From Epiperipatus broadwayi (taxonomy: Eukaryota; Onychophora; Udeonychophora; Euonychophora; Peripatidae), in assembly GCA_028023455.1 (NCBI GenBank), contig JAQFVV010000547.1, positions 124,001-188,000 of the forward strand: a stretch of 64,000 nucleotides of DNA, written 5' to 3'. Made by a program: the position numbers and the translations under genes. The notes under the pieces were generated by a model. It searched no databases and was not told the origin of the DNA. It saw only the letters and a program-made list of their open reading frames with translations. Each line of letters begins with the position of its first letter. Positions within the stretch are counted from its first letter, which is position 1. Below are positions 25,334-38,308 of this stretch, one piece after another.

Positions 25334-25371
25334 CCAGCTGATGATGCTATTTCAGCAGAAATGCATGTTGG
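25334..25371 (+). ncRNA. Hammerhead-like motif
   Basis: The order is CCAG (stem I), CTGATGA core (25338-25344), stem II TGC/GCA with loop TATTTCA, GAA (25358-25360), ATGCAT as a self-complementary minimal stem III, then G, then TTGG pairing with CCAG (one wobble). The base at the cleavage position is G, which the NUH rule excludes. Core and stems are otherwise complete. The surrounding repeat (GTTGAGCAGGGATT to GATAAATGTTGAGCAG) was not assigned. Confidence 0.5.
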
Positions 25372-25879
25372 AGATAATTTGCCTCTTCTGGTGTCTTTAT
25401 TCATTTCTCTGAAGGGGATAAATGTTGAGCAGTAAATTTACAACTATATTATTCTTTAATTTGTAGCTTTATTGTTCTAGGAAAAATGAAATTTTCAAAA
25501 TAGGAAATTATGACTTTTTTTATAGTAAGTCCACCCCCCCCTACTTTCATTAATAAAATGTTCCAATTTTTATTTATTGACGTTTACTTTAACACTTTAT
25601 TTTATATTTTTGTATTTGCTATAGCTTTTCTATCTTAAATTAATATCAGACCCACTTTTATATGATCTAATATTAAATACATTACAAATATTTAGATAGA
25701 GCAGATAGAAATGTGTTACAATTGATCCTAGACATATCAATAATTATGCATCATTTCACGTTATAGAGAAAGCAGTCATTAAATACTGTATTGAAAGTTT
25801 TAAAAATAGACAGTAGACTAATTTTACAATCATTAGGAGTTTATAATGGTGCCTAACAATAATTGAATTGTTTACGGAA

Positions 25880-26600
25880 AACGACGAATAAAAGGATTGT
25901 TGATGCTGATGATATGACAATAATTGCAAATAATGAAATTGAACTTTATCCAGGAGAAATTATCCACTGGAAAACAGGAATCATTTAAATAAATATGTAT
26001 TAAAATTGAAACAATTAATTTGGAATTATACCCTAATAAATCATTAGATTTTGAAAATAGGCATTAAAATTAATAATTATTAATTCAAAATAAAATTGTA
26101 AAGTGAATTATAAATTAAATATTAAGGAGATTGTTTAAATAATAATGGGAAGAGGATCTAAATAAAGTCATTAGAATCAGAATGATTAAGTAGATTTTAA
26201 ATATATTAAACACACAGATTGTTGAATGTGGAATTTGAAATATTTAAATACCGTCTTTGGAATATTGATTTATTTGGAGAAGAAACTTAGACTTTAAAAA
26301 AGGAAGAGAAATATTTGTAATAAAGATTTTGAGGAAAATGTTAAAAGCACATTGGATAAATAAAATTATGAAATACAGAATATAAAATTGCTTATGCAAA
26401 AAAAATAGAGTGATAAAATTATGAAGAATTTATTTTATATAGAGAAGAATAATGAAGAATATGTCAGAGAGAAATGGTGGAGGACAAAACAAAGGAAAAA
26501 GAATTGATTGCTGATTGTAAACGAGATAATTATGGAAATTTGGTGACAATAGCACCCAATCAGAAGATTGGAAGAAGATAACTTATTACTATATGTATAC
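25880..26600 (+). pseudogene. Decayed RTE-like LINE, RT palm to C-terminus
   Basis: The plus strand near 25895 reads RIVDADDMTIIANNEIEL. This matches the RT catalytic block 'yADDm.lia.n..eL' with the DD intact. Near 26270-26340 an interrupted frame gives TLKKEEKYL and then lysine- and tryptophan-rich pieces like 'YG.ETW.l.k......fe.w..R.ml...W'. Stops are frequent. It is probably the same old family as the fragments at 4.1-6.3 and 17.6 kb. Confidence 0.65.
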
Positions 26601-26604
26601 ATAT

Positions 26605-27570
26605 TTACTATCTGGACATGTATGTTAATAGCAACAATTTATTCTGTAATCATTCTACTTTTCATAAATAACATTTGTCTAAATCGCTGAGAAACAACTG
26701 ACGGCGCATGTGAAAGACTAGCAACCTTTCAATTATTACTAATTTTCATAAATATGAATAACGAAGGGACAATATATGTGTTATGTGCTTTATAGTATCA
26801 GCTTATGCCTATTAATTACCTGATCTAGATTTATTTTGCTTTAAAAATATTGTTATTATTAGTTCAGATATTAAATGTATAAGGGAATCGTGTGACGCTT
26901 AGTTTTCATTTGAATATGTTTTGTTATTAATGAAGATATTAGATCACTTAAAATTTAAGAATATTTATTATACATTGTTTGTAATTCACTTTAAAGTGAT
27001 AACAGTATCTAGAAATGAATAATAGTATTTAGGATATTGATATTTTAGTAATCTATAAAAATAAACATGATATAAACATTTTTCTAGCAATATTAAAACT
27101 AATAAAAAAGATTTTTTTACTAACGTAAACAGAAAATAGTTCTTTTATTTAAATTCTCAACTTTATATAATAAACTATTTCAATTTGAAAACTTTAAGAT
27201 TCTGTCATAACTGCAACTCAGCAGTGAAAAATAAATAAGATTTGATTAATAAGGTTGTGCTAAAGTTTGGGAAATAACTTCTTTTAATATATTGTGTGGT
27301 TCTTTCACTAAGCCTTAAGTAACAAAATATCTTCATCTAATGTAGCAATGATGTTAGGACATTTTAAACACAAAAAATTACAAGTGAAGTAATCGTAATC
27401 AATTTCCAAAAATAATAATTTTGATTCCTCTATATTACTGCTATTGAAAATGAAAAATCATTCTTATATTAGCTCATGGATTAATATGATAAAACAACAA
27501 TTAATTAATAATTCTACGAGAAAATCTAGTAGATTTTTGAATGTTTTTGTTAATAATAATGAAAATTCGC
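26605..27570. other. AT-rich intron, nothing identified
   Basis: No recognisable gene, RNA or mobile element. There is a slightly GC-richer patch at 26690-26730 with no similarity that could be named. Confidence 0.4.
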
Positions 27571-27575
27571 CAAAA

Positions 27576-27680
27576 GTTGGTGGCCGAGTGGTTAGCATAG
27601 CTGCCTTACAAGCAGTTGTCCCGGGATTCGCCTCTGGCCAACGCTTTGACACATTAAAAAAAGAAAGAGAAAACTCCCTC
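27576..27680 (+). mobile_element. tRNA-derived SINE
   Basis: A box TGGCCGAGTGGTTAGC (from 27580) is typical of tRNA-Ser/Leu-like heads. It is followed by CTGCCTTACAAGCAG, a degenerate B box in GGGATTCGCCTCTGG, and an A-rich tail from about 27653. It is related to the copy at 12885-12990. Short reading frames across it are not genes. Confidence 0.75.
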
Positions 27681-27689
27681 CAAAATATA

Positions 27690-29870
27690 AAAGAATGTAG
27701 TTGAATGATGGTGAACACAAGAATTATGCTAATTAAACAGATTAAGTTGATTATACTTTTTCTCATGACTTTTACTTCTTATTGCTTAAATGCATAAATA
27801 GAAAAATGAATTCTTTTTCTTTTATTTTCCAGATAGAAGAGAGATTGTCTATATTATAATAGTTGTTGGTGGTGTGCATTCAGTAATGCAGACTACCTGG
27901 ACTTGAGATTTTTTTAAATTTATCTGTACTGACAAACTCATCCCCACTTATGTATATTAGATTGATAATCTTAAAGTATAAATATCAGTGCCTTACTATT
28001 ATTTGTTATATTACTTCTGGTAAAAGGATTTTTTTTTGTTACCGTATATATTCTTGTTGAGCAATGGTAAGCAATTAAAAAAGATTTCATTATTGGTTGA
28101 CAAAAGATTGTCAATTAATTAAATTCAACAGTTAGGGCATATAATTCACATTCACATGAAAATGTATTCTGGTCCTCTGTAAATCATTGCTATCATACTT
28201 GAACTTAGAAAGATCTTTAGTCCAAAATGATACTTAGCTTGTTACAATTTGTTGATAATCTTTATGTTTTGTTTTTAAGCCTTTTCTATATTATATTATA
28301 GTCATGCAATCAAATATTTAAAATGTTTTAGTTTTGATTATCTTGAATCATTTAATTCCGTAGAAAAACATAAAAAGAGTAGTCATTGGTAAGTTACGAG
28401 ATATACTTATTTGTCTTCAGAAATTTTTATGATTTATAAATGACTACAGTAATATACATGAGATTGTGAGTGATGACAATATTATGGGCAATGTATACCT
28501 TCAAGAAGAGATTACTAATGAAATCAATGAAGTCAAAAAACATAATTTAATTTTCTAGTAATCAAATCAAGAAAATGATTTTATAAGCTAAGAATTGGAT
28601 GAAATTAACATGTCGGTAGCTGTGAACTATCCATCTAACTACACAATTTCAAATATACACTATCCCAAAACAAATGTAAGTAGACAAAAAAAATGTAAAG
28701 TAATAAATAATAAACCACAATAGAATTTGCAAACTGCTTAAATTTTAAGAATCATGTTACAGTCACAATAATTTTTTTTTCCTTGCATCACTTTCTCGAA
28801 CTTGAATTTACCTGATCACATTTTCAGTTCAATAGATTTTTTTTTCAAAACGTTTATCCATATATATGTAATAAAATAATATTTTTTTAGAATCATGAGT
28901 GATAATTCAAGAAAATATTGTAAAATACATTAATGGAGAAAATTAAAATTGCTTGACTTAATAAAAAAAGAAAAATCCTATTTAAAATAGGTCATATGTA
29001 GCAAAAAAAATATGAATCTTTTATTAGAGATGATATTGTTGTTTGTGCTCCTAAAACAGTTAAAATTGTAAGTAAAGTAATGTCAATTTTTGGTCAAAAG
29101 TGATAAAGCCTAAGTCTATGGCTGAATGATATGAATCATAAGAACATCGGGGTTGTGGTCTTGTATTGTGTCAGAAAGTATCAAAACTTTATCAAGAATT
29201 TTACAAAGAATCTGGAATACACGATGCCAAACAATTCACTGCAATTAAAGAATAGCTGCATAGGCTTCAGAAAATTAATACCGTAATCCAACAATTCCAT
29301 TGTCCATTTTATAAAAATAATAATAATAATAATAAAGAAATTAATTTTATTACAATATTATTTTTTAACGAATACACGCAGTTTTGTAAATATATATGTA
29401 AATATGAAATATGCTTTCTTAATTTATTATTAATAATTATGTCTTTATATTGTTAGTTTTTTAAGTTTGTCGGTATTTTTAATTTGTATATACAACTATA
29501 CACATAAAGCATTGTTTTAAATGTGTATATATGTTGAAATGTATTATAATTTATACTTACAGTAAACAATATGCATTCTATTCTAATCATTGTTTATCAA
29601 CAAAAGATTAATTATTATACACAGTCTTCTTGTATGCAAGGGGAGCTTTGAACAAAATATAGCATGGTTTGCAGCCTCACTGTATTTTTAAATTTAAAAG
29701 CTTGAACAATATTTTTCTTATCTAAGAAGAAAAATGAATTTTTCTTAGGTAAATGCAATGAATTTTTGTTGTTGCTCATTATGATGAAGAAGAACTCGTG
29801 ATGTTGCACAAAAATCTTGAAAATATCAGTAAATATATATAAATGAAAAGTTATCTGGTTACATGTAGTA
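27690..29870. other. AT-rich intron, nothing firmly identified
   Basis: The only clear structure is a short AAT run at 29314-29334. The segment 29040-29320 is less AT-rich and could be a decayed element, but no family motif was recognised on either strand. Confidence 0.4.
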
Positions 29871-29880
29871 ATATATATAT

Positions 29881-30440
29881 ATGATCAATAGATGGCGTTT
29901 TTACCAAAAACCCGATCAAGCGTTTGTTTACATAAACGATCAAAGAGTCAGAATTAACTATCTCTTTCCTTTTAGCCCACTTTCAGATCAGCTGATTTCA
30001 AGCTATTTGCTATCATCAGTGAAAGACAGAGCCAAGAAACTAGATCTAAAAACTGACTCCAAGTGTTTATGCACAGAGTTTCTATCAGTTTGCAAGCATG
30101 AAAATTTTCAGACCGATAAAGTCTTCAAATTCACCCAAACAAGCTAGATAGCTATATGGGTCTGATCTCAGTTCAGCTTCTCCACATAGTCAAAGCCTCT
30201 GCAATCTATATCATTGCGGAAACCTTTAAAGGTAGATTTATGAAAAACAAAAACAAGTTTTAATCACGTTAAAACCTGCTGACGCTTGTATTTATGATCA
30301 ATAGATGGCGTTTTTACCAAAAACCCGATCAAGCGTTTGTTTACATAAACGATCAAAGAGTCAGAATTAACTATCTCTTTCATTTTAGCCCACTTTCACA
30401 TCAGCTGATTTCAAGTGATTAAAACTTGTTTTTGTTTTTC
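29881..30440 (-). mobile_element. Hammerhead-bearing tandem repeat (retrozyme or Penelope pLTR type)
   Basis: A full unit (29881-30296) and a truncated second unit (30297-30413) both begin GATCAATAGATGGCGTTTTT; the period is about 416 bp. The second unit breaks off inside its hammerhead and is joined to TGATTAAAACTTG...CAT (30414-30440). That piece is the inverted complement of ATGAAAAACAAAAACAAG at about 30240, so this copy also ends in a short inversion. TA runs flank both sides (29870-29880 and 30441-30450). The same family forms the palindrome at 47 kb. No protein is encoded. Confidence 0.8.
29980..30025 (-). ncRNA. Hammerhead ribozyme motif, core intact
   Basis: On the minus strand stem I is CTTTCA/TGAAAG (6 perfect pairs) and the core is CTGATGA. 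Stem II is TAGC/GCTT with loop AAATA; three pairs form, and the pair next to the core is a T-T mismatch. GAA follows, then stem III ATC/GAT with loop AGCT. The cleavage triplet is ATC, which satisfies NUH. Short stem III and small loops are known for the minimal hammerheads of Penelope-like elements and animal retrozymes. The mismatch at the base of stem II may weaken it. The predicted cut is just after the C preceding TGAAAG. Confidence 0.75.
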
Positions 30441-30454
30441 ATATATATATATTC

Positions 30455-31850
30455 CAATGTTTTGACCAGGTCACAACTGGATAATACATATGAAAATAGT
30501 TGTAATGTATAATGTAGTTAGGTATAGTTTGGGTAATACTTGCCAGAAGACCCCACTAGATAAAAAAATTACATTTCCTTTCTTATTTCTAATTATTATA
30601 CAATATTATTCAAAATTAATGAGAATAGTCTGTAAAAAAGAAGTTAAATTTACTAGCAAAGTCACACAAACATCCAGTACCATTAATCATACAGAGTCAT
30701 TTTTTCTTTAATAATCCAGTGGTTTTGGCAATCAGAATCTCTGTTATAATTATAAAACATATATAGCATATCCATCATATAAATGTATTGTACCAGTGTT
30801 TATCTTTTAGTAATCTATTAAGTATTCATAAATGAAGAAACAAACTTAATATGTGTTTAGCAAACAAAATTAATTTATTATTAATAAGAATAAAACAATA
30901 ATGCTTCTATAATGACCATTGACACTTAAATTCATATATCAAAAATTGACAAATGCTCACATGATTGACACATTTCCATAATGACAAACTAAACTAATAG
31001 CATGCTTCATAAGAATGAAATAAACTTACCTATGTAAGTGAAAATTAAAGTTAATGACAATATTATAATAACTATTATTAATACAACATGAGTATAAAAT
31101 ATTTAGAGAATACCCATGCTAATTCATCATTAGAATAATCCATACTTAATAATACGTAAAGGAGTCACTAATGCCCTCATCAAAGTATTTACTAAAAAGC
31201 AAATCAATGGAAACAATAAGCTTCATAAAAGATTATACTGGATACCAACAATACACCATAAATTAAATGCTTCAAATCACTCAATCTTTAAAACTTATCA
31301 ATGCATGCTGCACCAGCCAATCTTCACATATAAAACAAATAATTAGTAGTAATTAAACATCATTATGCATTTCAACTTCATTAATAATTATTGAATATAG
31401 ATATATGAAATTATATTAATGTAGTTTGCACTGTAGAATGACATTAAAATATTTCACATTTAATGAGATAAAAGTAAATCAGTGCTCTATAGTATTCACA
31501 TTACATTTTGAATTTACACAAATAAAACATTTTAAAATATTGTTTAAGAACTGACAATAATTATATTATAAATAATTAATAAGAGTATAGAAATATCTAT
31601 ATCAGAAACAGTTTATTTTTTAATAAATTCAATAAAAAATAAAGATTCATAAATTTATCTTTATTTTCTTTTATTTATTTACCCAATCCAAATCTTGTCT
31701 TCTTTTAGTGATTGGAAATAACAATAGCAGACTATTTTAATTCTGTTTTCAAGCCTATAATTGGTTTAGAGAAAGATAATAATAGTTTACATCAGCAAAT
31801 GATGGTGCAGGAAGTATTCTTAATAACATTTGATTAAGAGATCAAACAGA
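30455..31850. other. AT-rich intron, nothing identified
   Basis: No motif of any element or gene was recognised on either strand in this stretch. Confidence 0.4.
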
Positions 31851-31859
31851 TTAAAGTTA

Positions 31860-34330
31860 TCCATTAAAATTTGGTAACTGGAAGAAACAGAATATAACAA
31901 AGCATAACATGAAAAAATAGAACATGAAGAAACAGAACTATAAAAAAAAAACATTGAAATGATAGAACAGTGAAGAAAAAAGACAATGACAAAACAGAAT
32001 GGGGAAAGTAAAATTTATTTTTGTGATATCTCAATATGTCATATAAAAATTTTAATCACTGCAAGTTGGCCATCCTGCACAATTATTGCCACTTGATTAC
32101 TATGGATCTCATTCCTCTTTTTTCTGCCTTTTGGACAACCTGTATGGACATTGGCTAATAATAATTGCTGGCAAGCTATATCTCATCTTAATTCATTTAA
32201 TAGATTCCAAATGCCTGGATGATTACAATGAAACAATGGGTTTAATTTGTTGATTCCATATTCTAATTAGTAAGAGAGATGATCTTCCTGCAACTCTTTC
32301 AATATAAGTTGTGAAGAAATATGTAATAATTTCATTGTTGTTATTCTCATCTGGAAAATGTGGCAGCTTACATCTGATATTGGCACAAAGGAGAGAACAG
32401 GTAGGGACTTCAGTGTCAACTTCATTTCAATATCAGACTCATAGGCTTTCTTTAAGCAAACACTGTTGATTTTCCTAATAATACCCTGCCAAAGGTGAAA
32501 ATAGCACCCTTTACTATTGCTTGTGGAAAAACCACTCAAGCAGCAGACACAATGCTTTTTCAAAGTCCAGAAGAATACTGGGCACCAATTGTTGCAATAT
32601 GGTAAGCATTCTGTTTCTGTTGTAGATATCCATATTCTTTTTTTGCAAAAGAAAATAAATACATGGAGGATATGAATTGCCCATTCTACCATGCCATGTA
32701 TACAGCTACAAAAGTATGTTAGATGCTTTATCAAATGTTCCATCTCCATAAATGACATCCTTACCTAATTCTGAGAGCAGATCATCATTCCCAATTGTCA
32801 CTATTCTTTTTAGATCATCAGCTCCCATATCATACAAAATAAGATCAGCATAATTCTCTGGGATCGGAAATTCATTTATAGCTGGATTGCCAATATAAAT
32901 AGTTTCTTTATATTTAAAAAGACTTTGCATGATTATGAATTGCTTTGGTACATGTTCCAAAACATTCCTATTCACTTTTGATAAAATATTTTCCATAACA
33001 TTCCTTGAAGCTGCACCAACTGCATTCATGGCTTGCTTCATCCTTGCCTTTTTGTTTTTTGAGGATTAGAATCATGAAATTGTTATGGAACTTCTCCAAT
33101 GATATTTTATTCACGTATTCTCAAGAATGCCCTGCATTTGATGGCAAAGTAGATTCTGCATCTCCAGATAATCATACCTGTTTTTTATATACTTGGTAGT
33201 TTATATCCTTGATGTAGTAGAACTTGATTTAGTTTCTGTGTCAGTGAAAATTCCATGAAAATAGATCTGTTAAAGAATACATTTATAATTAATTTTATAT
33301 TCAAGCTTTCTCTTAGTACTAAAATAACTAATACGTTATATGGGAAAATAAGTAACCACTGATATGATTATAAATGCTTACTCTGAAAATTAATTGTATG
33401 TCTACAGTGAATATGTGGAAGATGGATCACCCTTTTATTCTGGAAGACTGCTGATACAAAAATATGGCAGATCATACAATTTGTTTATTCATTTTTTTTA
33501 TTATTAAATATGTGTTATTTGTTAATAAAAAAAATTAATAAATCGATTGTTAAATTTTTAAAAAAATCAATAAATTCTGATTTTATTTCAAGATTTGTTT
33601 TTTTTTACTTATAACATGGAAGCAAGGAGATACTGTGAACATTGAGTTGGTTTTAATTGAGTGTGTTTCTTCTGTCAATAGTTTTTTTGCAAAATTTTCA
33701 TAATAATCAAAATTTGGGATTGATTTACAGCTGGATTGGAGATTTAATGTGCATTGAATGCACGGGAATTGTCCAGTAATACCGTCATAGATTGGAACAA
33801 TTACTTGAGGGAAGTCGGCACATTTCCCCCCCCCCCATTTTTCTGTAGTTAATAAAAAAAATAATAGTAACATAAACTCAAAATATTATAATGAATTTTT
33901 CCACGATTTATTTTTTATTAAAATAACAGTAATGGAAAATAAAATATAAATATTAACTATGACGACATTTCCTAGAGAAGTCCAAATATTTATTTTTTGT
34001 ATTAATAAGTTTAACACCAAAACAAAAAATAAACTATCTAAATGTAAGTTTTGATAAAACTGATAACGGGTCATGGAAGCGAGATCTGTGAAGGATTTGC
34101 TAATTTGTATGTAGTACAACTATACATTGATATTTTTTATGCTGGATGGACAACCTATAGAGGTATGACAACAATAAATGTTTTGATTTTTTGTGATTTT
34201 ATTTGTTATAGTTCTTCTTTGTTATAGTTCTATATCTTTGCTGTTCTGTTGCTTCATATTCTGTTACATCATGTTCTGGTCTTTCCTGTAATCTTATCAT
34301 ATCTGTTCTTTGGGATAAAACAATGAAATG
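31860..34330 (-). mobile_element. MULE (Mutator-like) DNA transposon, degenerate
   Basis: The ends carry diverged inverted repeats. The left side has GTTGGCCATCCTGCAC near 32065; the right side has its counterpart GCTGGATGGACAACCTA near 34141. Outside these, both ends are rich in GAACAGAA/TTCTGTTC-type words in opposite orientation (31870-32000 and 34200-34320). A broken MULE transposase lies between. Exact termini and the target-site duplication could not be fixed. Confidence 0.6.
32267..33041 (-). pseudogene. MULE transposase, frameshifted
   Basis: MULE transposases cut and paste Mutator-like transposons with a DDE catalytic domain. On the minus strand 33041-32706 encodes ENYADLILYDMGADDLKRI and then YGDGTFDKA, the first catalytic-Asp motif (DGTF), near residue 100. 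After an in-frame stop the same frame goes on with LYTWHGRMGNSYPP and DFEKAL, the second-Asp motif. A frameshift then leads to GCYFHLWQGIIRK and LPVLSFVPISDV, the conserved 'GC.FH..Q' and 'L.fvP..dv' blocks. The third acidic residue region and the C-terminus are not clear. At least one stop and one frameshift make it non-functional. The N-terminal zinc-binding region upstream of 33041 was not recognised. Confidence 0.85.
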
Positions 34331-35056
34331 AGCAAATAATTATGAACATTTTAGAATAAATTATTTTCCTTTAAAATAAAAAAAGTCAGCTGACCTAACT
34401 TGAATACATGAATGCTTGTGAATCTCAAGAAATGTATTCTTAGCAGTACTTCAACAAAACGATAGATTACTTTATAGTTCATAATTAAAATATTTAATTA
34501 TTTTTATTAAATTTTTTACAAATCAATATTTTACATATAACAAAAATTGATTTTAATAAAACAATGTTTTATATAATTATAAATTAGTTACTTTTTAAAT
34601 TATAATCTTATAAAATTAATTTTATTTAAACAAAATATGCGTAATGTATAAACAATAATAATAAAAACTTTAAATACATTCATTGATGTACATATTTAAG
34701 TTTATTATTTAATTTAAATATTTCTTCTCCACAAATGTATCTTAACATATACACAAATGAAAGAATACTATTTCAATATATGTATATTAGAGTCAAAATA
34801 GATTAAAGAAGATTGTTTCAATTCCTTTGTAATAGAAGTACAAGACTGAAATAACTCAATTCAAAAGAATATGTATTTATGGCTTTTTAAAAATATTTTT
34901 AGTTTTTAATGCACAAGGATTGAATTTTTGGTGCAAAATACATAAACTTTTTCAATTTATTTATTAATATTTTGATTGAGATCAAGTTGAAATGTAATAC
35001 TAATCACAATATTTTCAAAGCAGTATTATTTCTTTGGAAATGTATTTACTCTTTTG

Positions 35057-35651
35057 TAGAGTGACCAGACATCCCAATTTTTTGGGATTTATCCCTACTT
35101 TTGATTAAAGGTCGCAATGTTCCTGAAATGTCTTTTTGGGACAGTTGTATGTTCCTATTTTTAAATACTCATTATTATTATTTGTCTTACATAAATAATT
35201 TATTGCAAAAATGATAGTTTCTTGGTCCTCTCTGTCCATTTCAGTCTCTACAGTAGTATTATGAAAATTTCAGATAAATTCCAACACCAAAACAAAGATT
35301 GGTATTATGTTATATGGCTGGATTCTCAAGCTAGACATGTTCTCATGTCCAACCTTGCCTTGGAGCATGCATAATTGGATTTTTGCAGGCTAAAATTTGA
35401 ACTGTGTTTGCATATGTTTTGATTGACAGTGTAGTTTTACTAGTTCTTTGTTGATATTAATTTTCTATAGTATTAAATTAATAGGAATATTAATAACCCT
35501 AAACAAATAGGCAACATGTCAAGGAAAATGTATACTTATAATGATGAATATACACAGGAATGGAGTTTTATATATAAAAAAAGGATGCAATGTCATAAAA
35601 ATGATTGGTCATTATGTCCCAATTTTTGATTGAACCAATCTGGTTACCCTA
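35057..35651. mobile_element. Non-autonomous hAT-like transposon
   Basis: Ends TAGAGTGACCAGAC (35057) and the complement of TAGGGTAACCAGAT (ending 35651) are inverted, followed inward by CCCAATTTTT on both sides. The octamer CTCTTTTG is repeated perfectly at 35049-35056 and 35652-35659. The 8-bp duplication and the terminus suit a hAT element of about 595 bp. It has no coding capacity. An extra shared A makes the exact boundary ambiguous by one base. Confidence 0.85.
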
Positions 35652-35664
35652 CTCTTTTGTTAAA

Positions 35665-37730
35665 TAATAAGCTAGTTCGAAACACCACCAAGTATATATG
35701 AAAATCATTTCTTGATCTTCTAGTGTCATCCCTAGTCAGCTTTTTAGTATTTTATTTTTAACTTTCATGAGCATTTAAAATTTTATTATGATGTTTACTT
35801 ATAATTTATCATCATTCATGGAAATATTAAATTCTGAATATTTTTTTCCATCTTATCAATTTCTATAGGAAAGAATTGTATATCCATAAGTTTACTGCCT
35901 TCTAACTAATATTTCTTTGGCAATAACTCATTAGCATTATGAATTGTTCACACTATTTTTTACATTATTTTCAAAACTGTAGTGTATTTATAACTCCTAC
36001 TTATTTTTTTGGATTGTAACATGATCACTCATTTTAGATAGCCCTCTTTCTCAATATTAACTTAAATTATAAAACTTATTTTAATTTCAAGCAACTCAGA
36101 TATGATTATTAATTTTTTTATGAGGACAAGTCATATATTCCAATTTTATCAAAAAATTTCGTATCTTTATGAACGAATCTATCAATTCTTAAATAAGCTA
36201 ATTTATGATAAAAGAATCATTATTCATGTGATTTCAAGAACTGCAAAACTTCTGATAGCACTAATCAACTTTTTGAAACTCACATATTTTTATACAATAC
36301 TGAAAGAGGAAATTGTTATATATTAATGTCATTGTGGAGATGTCTAGAAAAGCCATCTACATTGCATAACTTGTAGACATCGATTTCTGAAGTAGAGCAA
36401 TGGATTAGTATTTTGAATCTAGTCATTTGATTATATAAGTATTTCTGTAACCTGTTTAAACAGCTATAGGAATCAAAGTCAGGAGTGTACCTGTTGATTT
36501 TAACACATTTTTATTTTTATTTTCACTGGTTCAGAATATTCAATCATATTCAAAGCAAACACCTTCATAATTTTTGAATGAGTAAAGTCAAAATTATTCT
36601 TTGATAATTGGTATTTCTTTATTAATGTCCTAAACCTATAAATTCTGACATTGTTGCCTTAGTTAGATCTTTCTTCTTGCCTCAAACAATCTTAACAATA
36701 TCCATTTCAATGAATTTTCACATTTTTGTCTAGGCAAAACACCTCACCTATAATGGAGAACATTTTTTTACATATCTTTTTTATGAATGAATATATATAT
36801 ATATATTACTATTTTATTTTTACTTAATTCATTTGCCTTTCTTCAGCTTATACATTACTCTAGTAGACATCTCTTATCTAAATTATAACAGGGGCATTTG
36901 TTAATAATTACAAAAAGATAATAAGAATTGCCTTGCATTTTGTAGGAGCAAACGTTTTTTAGTTCTTTTGTTGAAGCATGTTTACTTACGCATTTTCATT
37001 TATACTTTCATTTGTTAACATTTTTTGTACAGTTATATTTGAAATAATATGATTTGGATTTACACCCATGCTGTTTTCACTAACTCTAGTCATTATAATT
37101 ACAAAAATGAGGTAGGAATTAGACTCTGGATGAAAAATCTTGATATTTTTTAATCATATAACTTAAAGTAATATTAAAAATTTTTTTTTTCAATTAATGA
37201 TAAAACTCTACTTTCTCTAGAAATTATCTTAATTTGATAAATTTTGATATTTTAATTAATCTTTCAAAATGTAAATTAAATTAATAATCCTAGGATATTA
37301 CAAAGAAATTTAGTTCAGGATATTAAAGATCAAATAAGTCAATCTTAATATGCAGTCATATTGATTTGGCCCTTTTTGATTTGATTAAATAATGTTTAAA
37401 AAAAGAGATCTTATCTGGATGCTTAAATTAATGTTAAATTTATAATGTATTTAATTTCTCAGGATTATTTTAAATGCACATTGTATTTAGAATCATGGAA
37501 ATTGAAAAGAATGGTGATTCATAAACTTTAGATTTTTACTATGACTGCAATGGGTCATCTGGATATTTTCAATATTATTCTTCATCTTTTATATACTCTT
37601 TTCATTTTAGCTTTGTTAGTAATGACATTAAACATAATATTCTGATCAACTATAGTAGAAGTGTAACAAGCTAGATAAATATTAATGGATCTCTCCATGT
37701 AAAAGTTACTGAATTTGAGATTAGGTGAGA
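35665..37730. other. AT-rich intron, nothing identified
   Basis: A short reading frame at 36102-36326 has no recognisable similarity and ordinary AT-rich composition. A TA run lies at 36791-36806. No element was found. Confidence 0.4.
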
Positions 37731-37734
37731 GACA

Positions 37735-38242
37735 AATCAAAATGCTTTAGATTTGCTTATATAATTAGAAAGTAGGTTGAAGATAAGATGGCCACTCTTA
37801 TTTTTATAAAGTCGTAATTTTGTGGTAAGATTTGTAGAGGTTCCTCTCATGGTAAAATTAAGCCCTCAAGGTGCATAGTATTATGATTAAAGCCTTATAT
37901 GTATTTATGTGCTGACCATGCACTTAATAAGAATTAATGTTTACAACTTTAAATTGATTCGGAATATTTCTAATTATAAGTCCTAAATATTGACTCACTG
38001 TGAATCAAAAGATTTTGTGAATGTTGATTTCTAAATGAGGTAGTGGACTTAATTAGTGAAGAACTTACTAGCTTCACACTCTCAAATCAAAATGCTTTAG
38101 ATTTGCCTATATAATTAGAAAGTCGGTTGAAGATAAGACAGCCACTCTTATCTTTACAAAGTCATAATCTTGTGTTAAAATTTGTAGATATCTCTCTCAT
38201 GGTAAAATTAAGCACTCAAGGTGCATAGTATCAAGATTAAAC

Positions 38243-38308
<66 letters not shown>

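Noticed and set aside
37787-38170. Hairpin TTGAAGATAAGA...TCTTATCTTT as a hammerhead relative
   Set aside because: The stem is good, but GAAA and a cleavage-site arrangement are missing in both copies.
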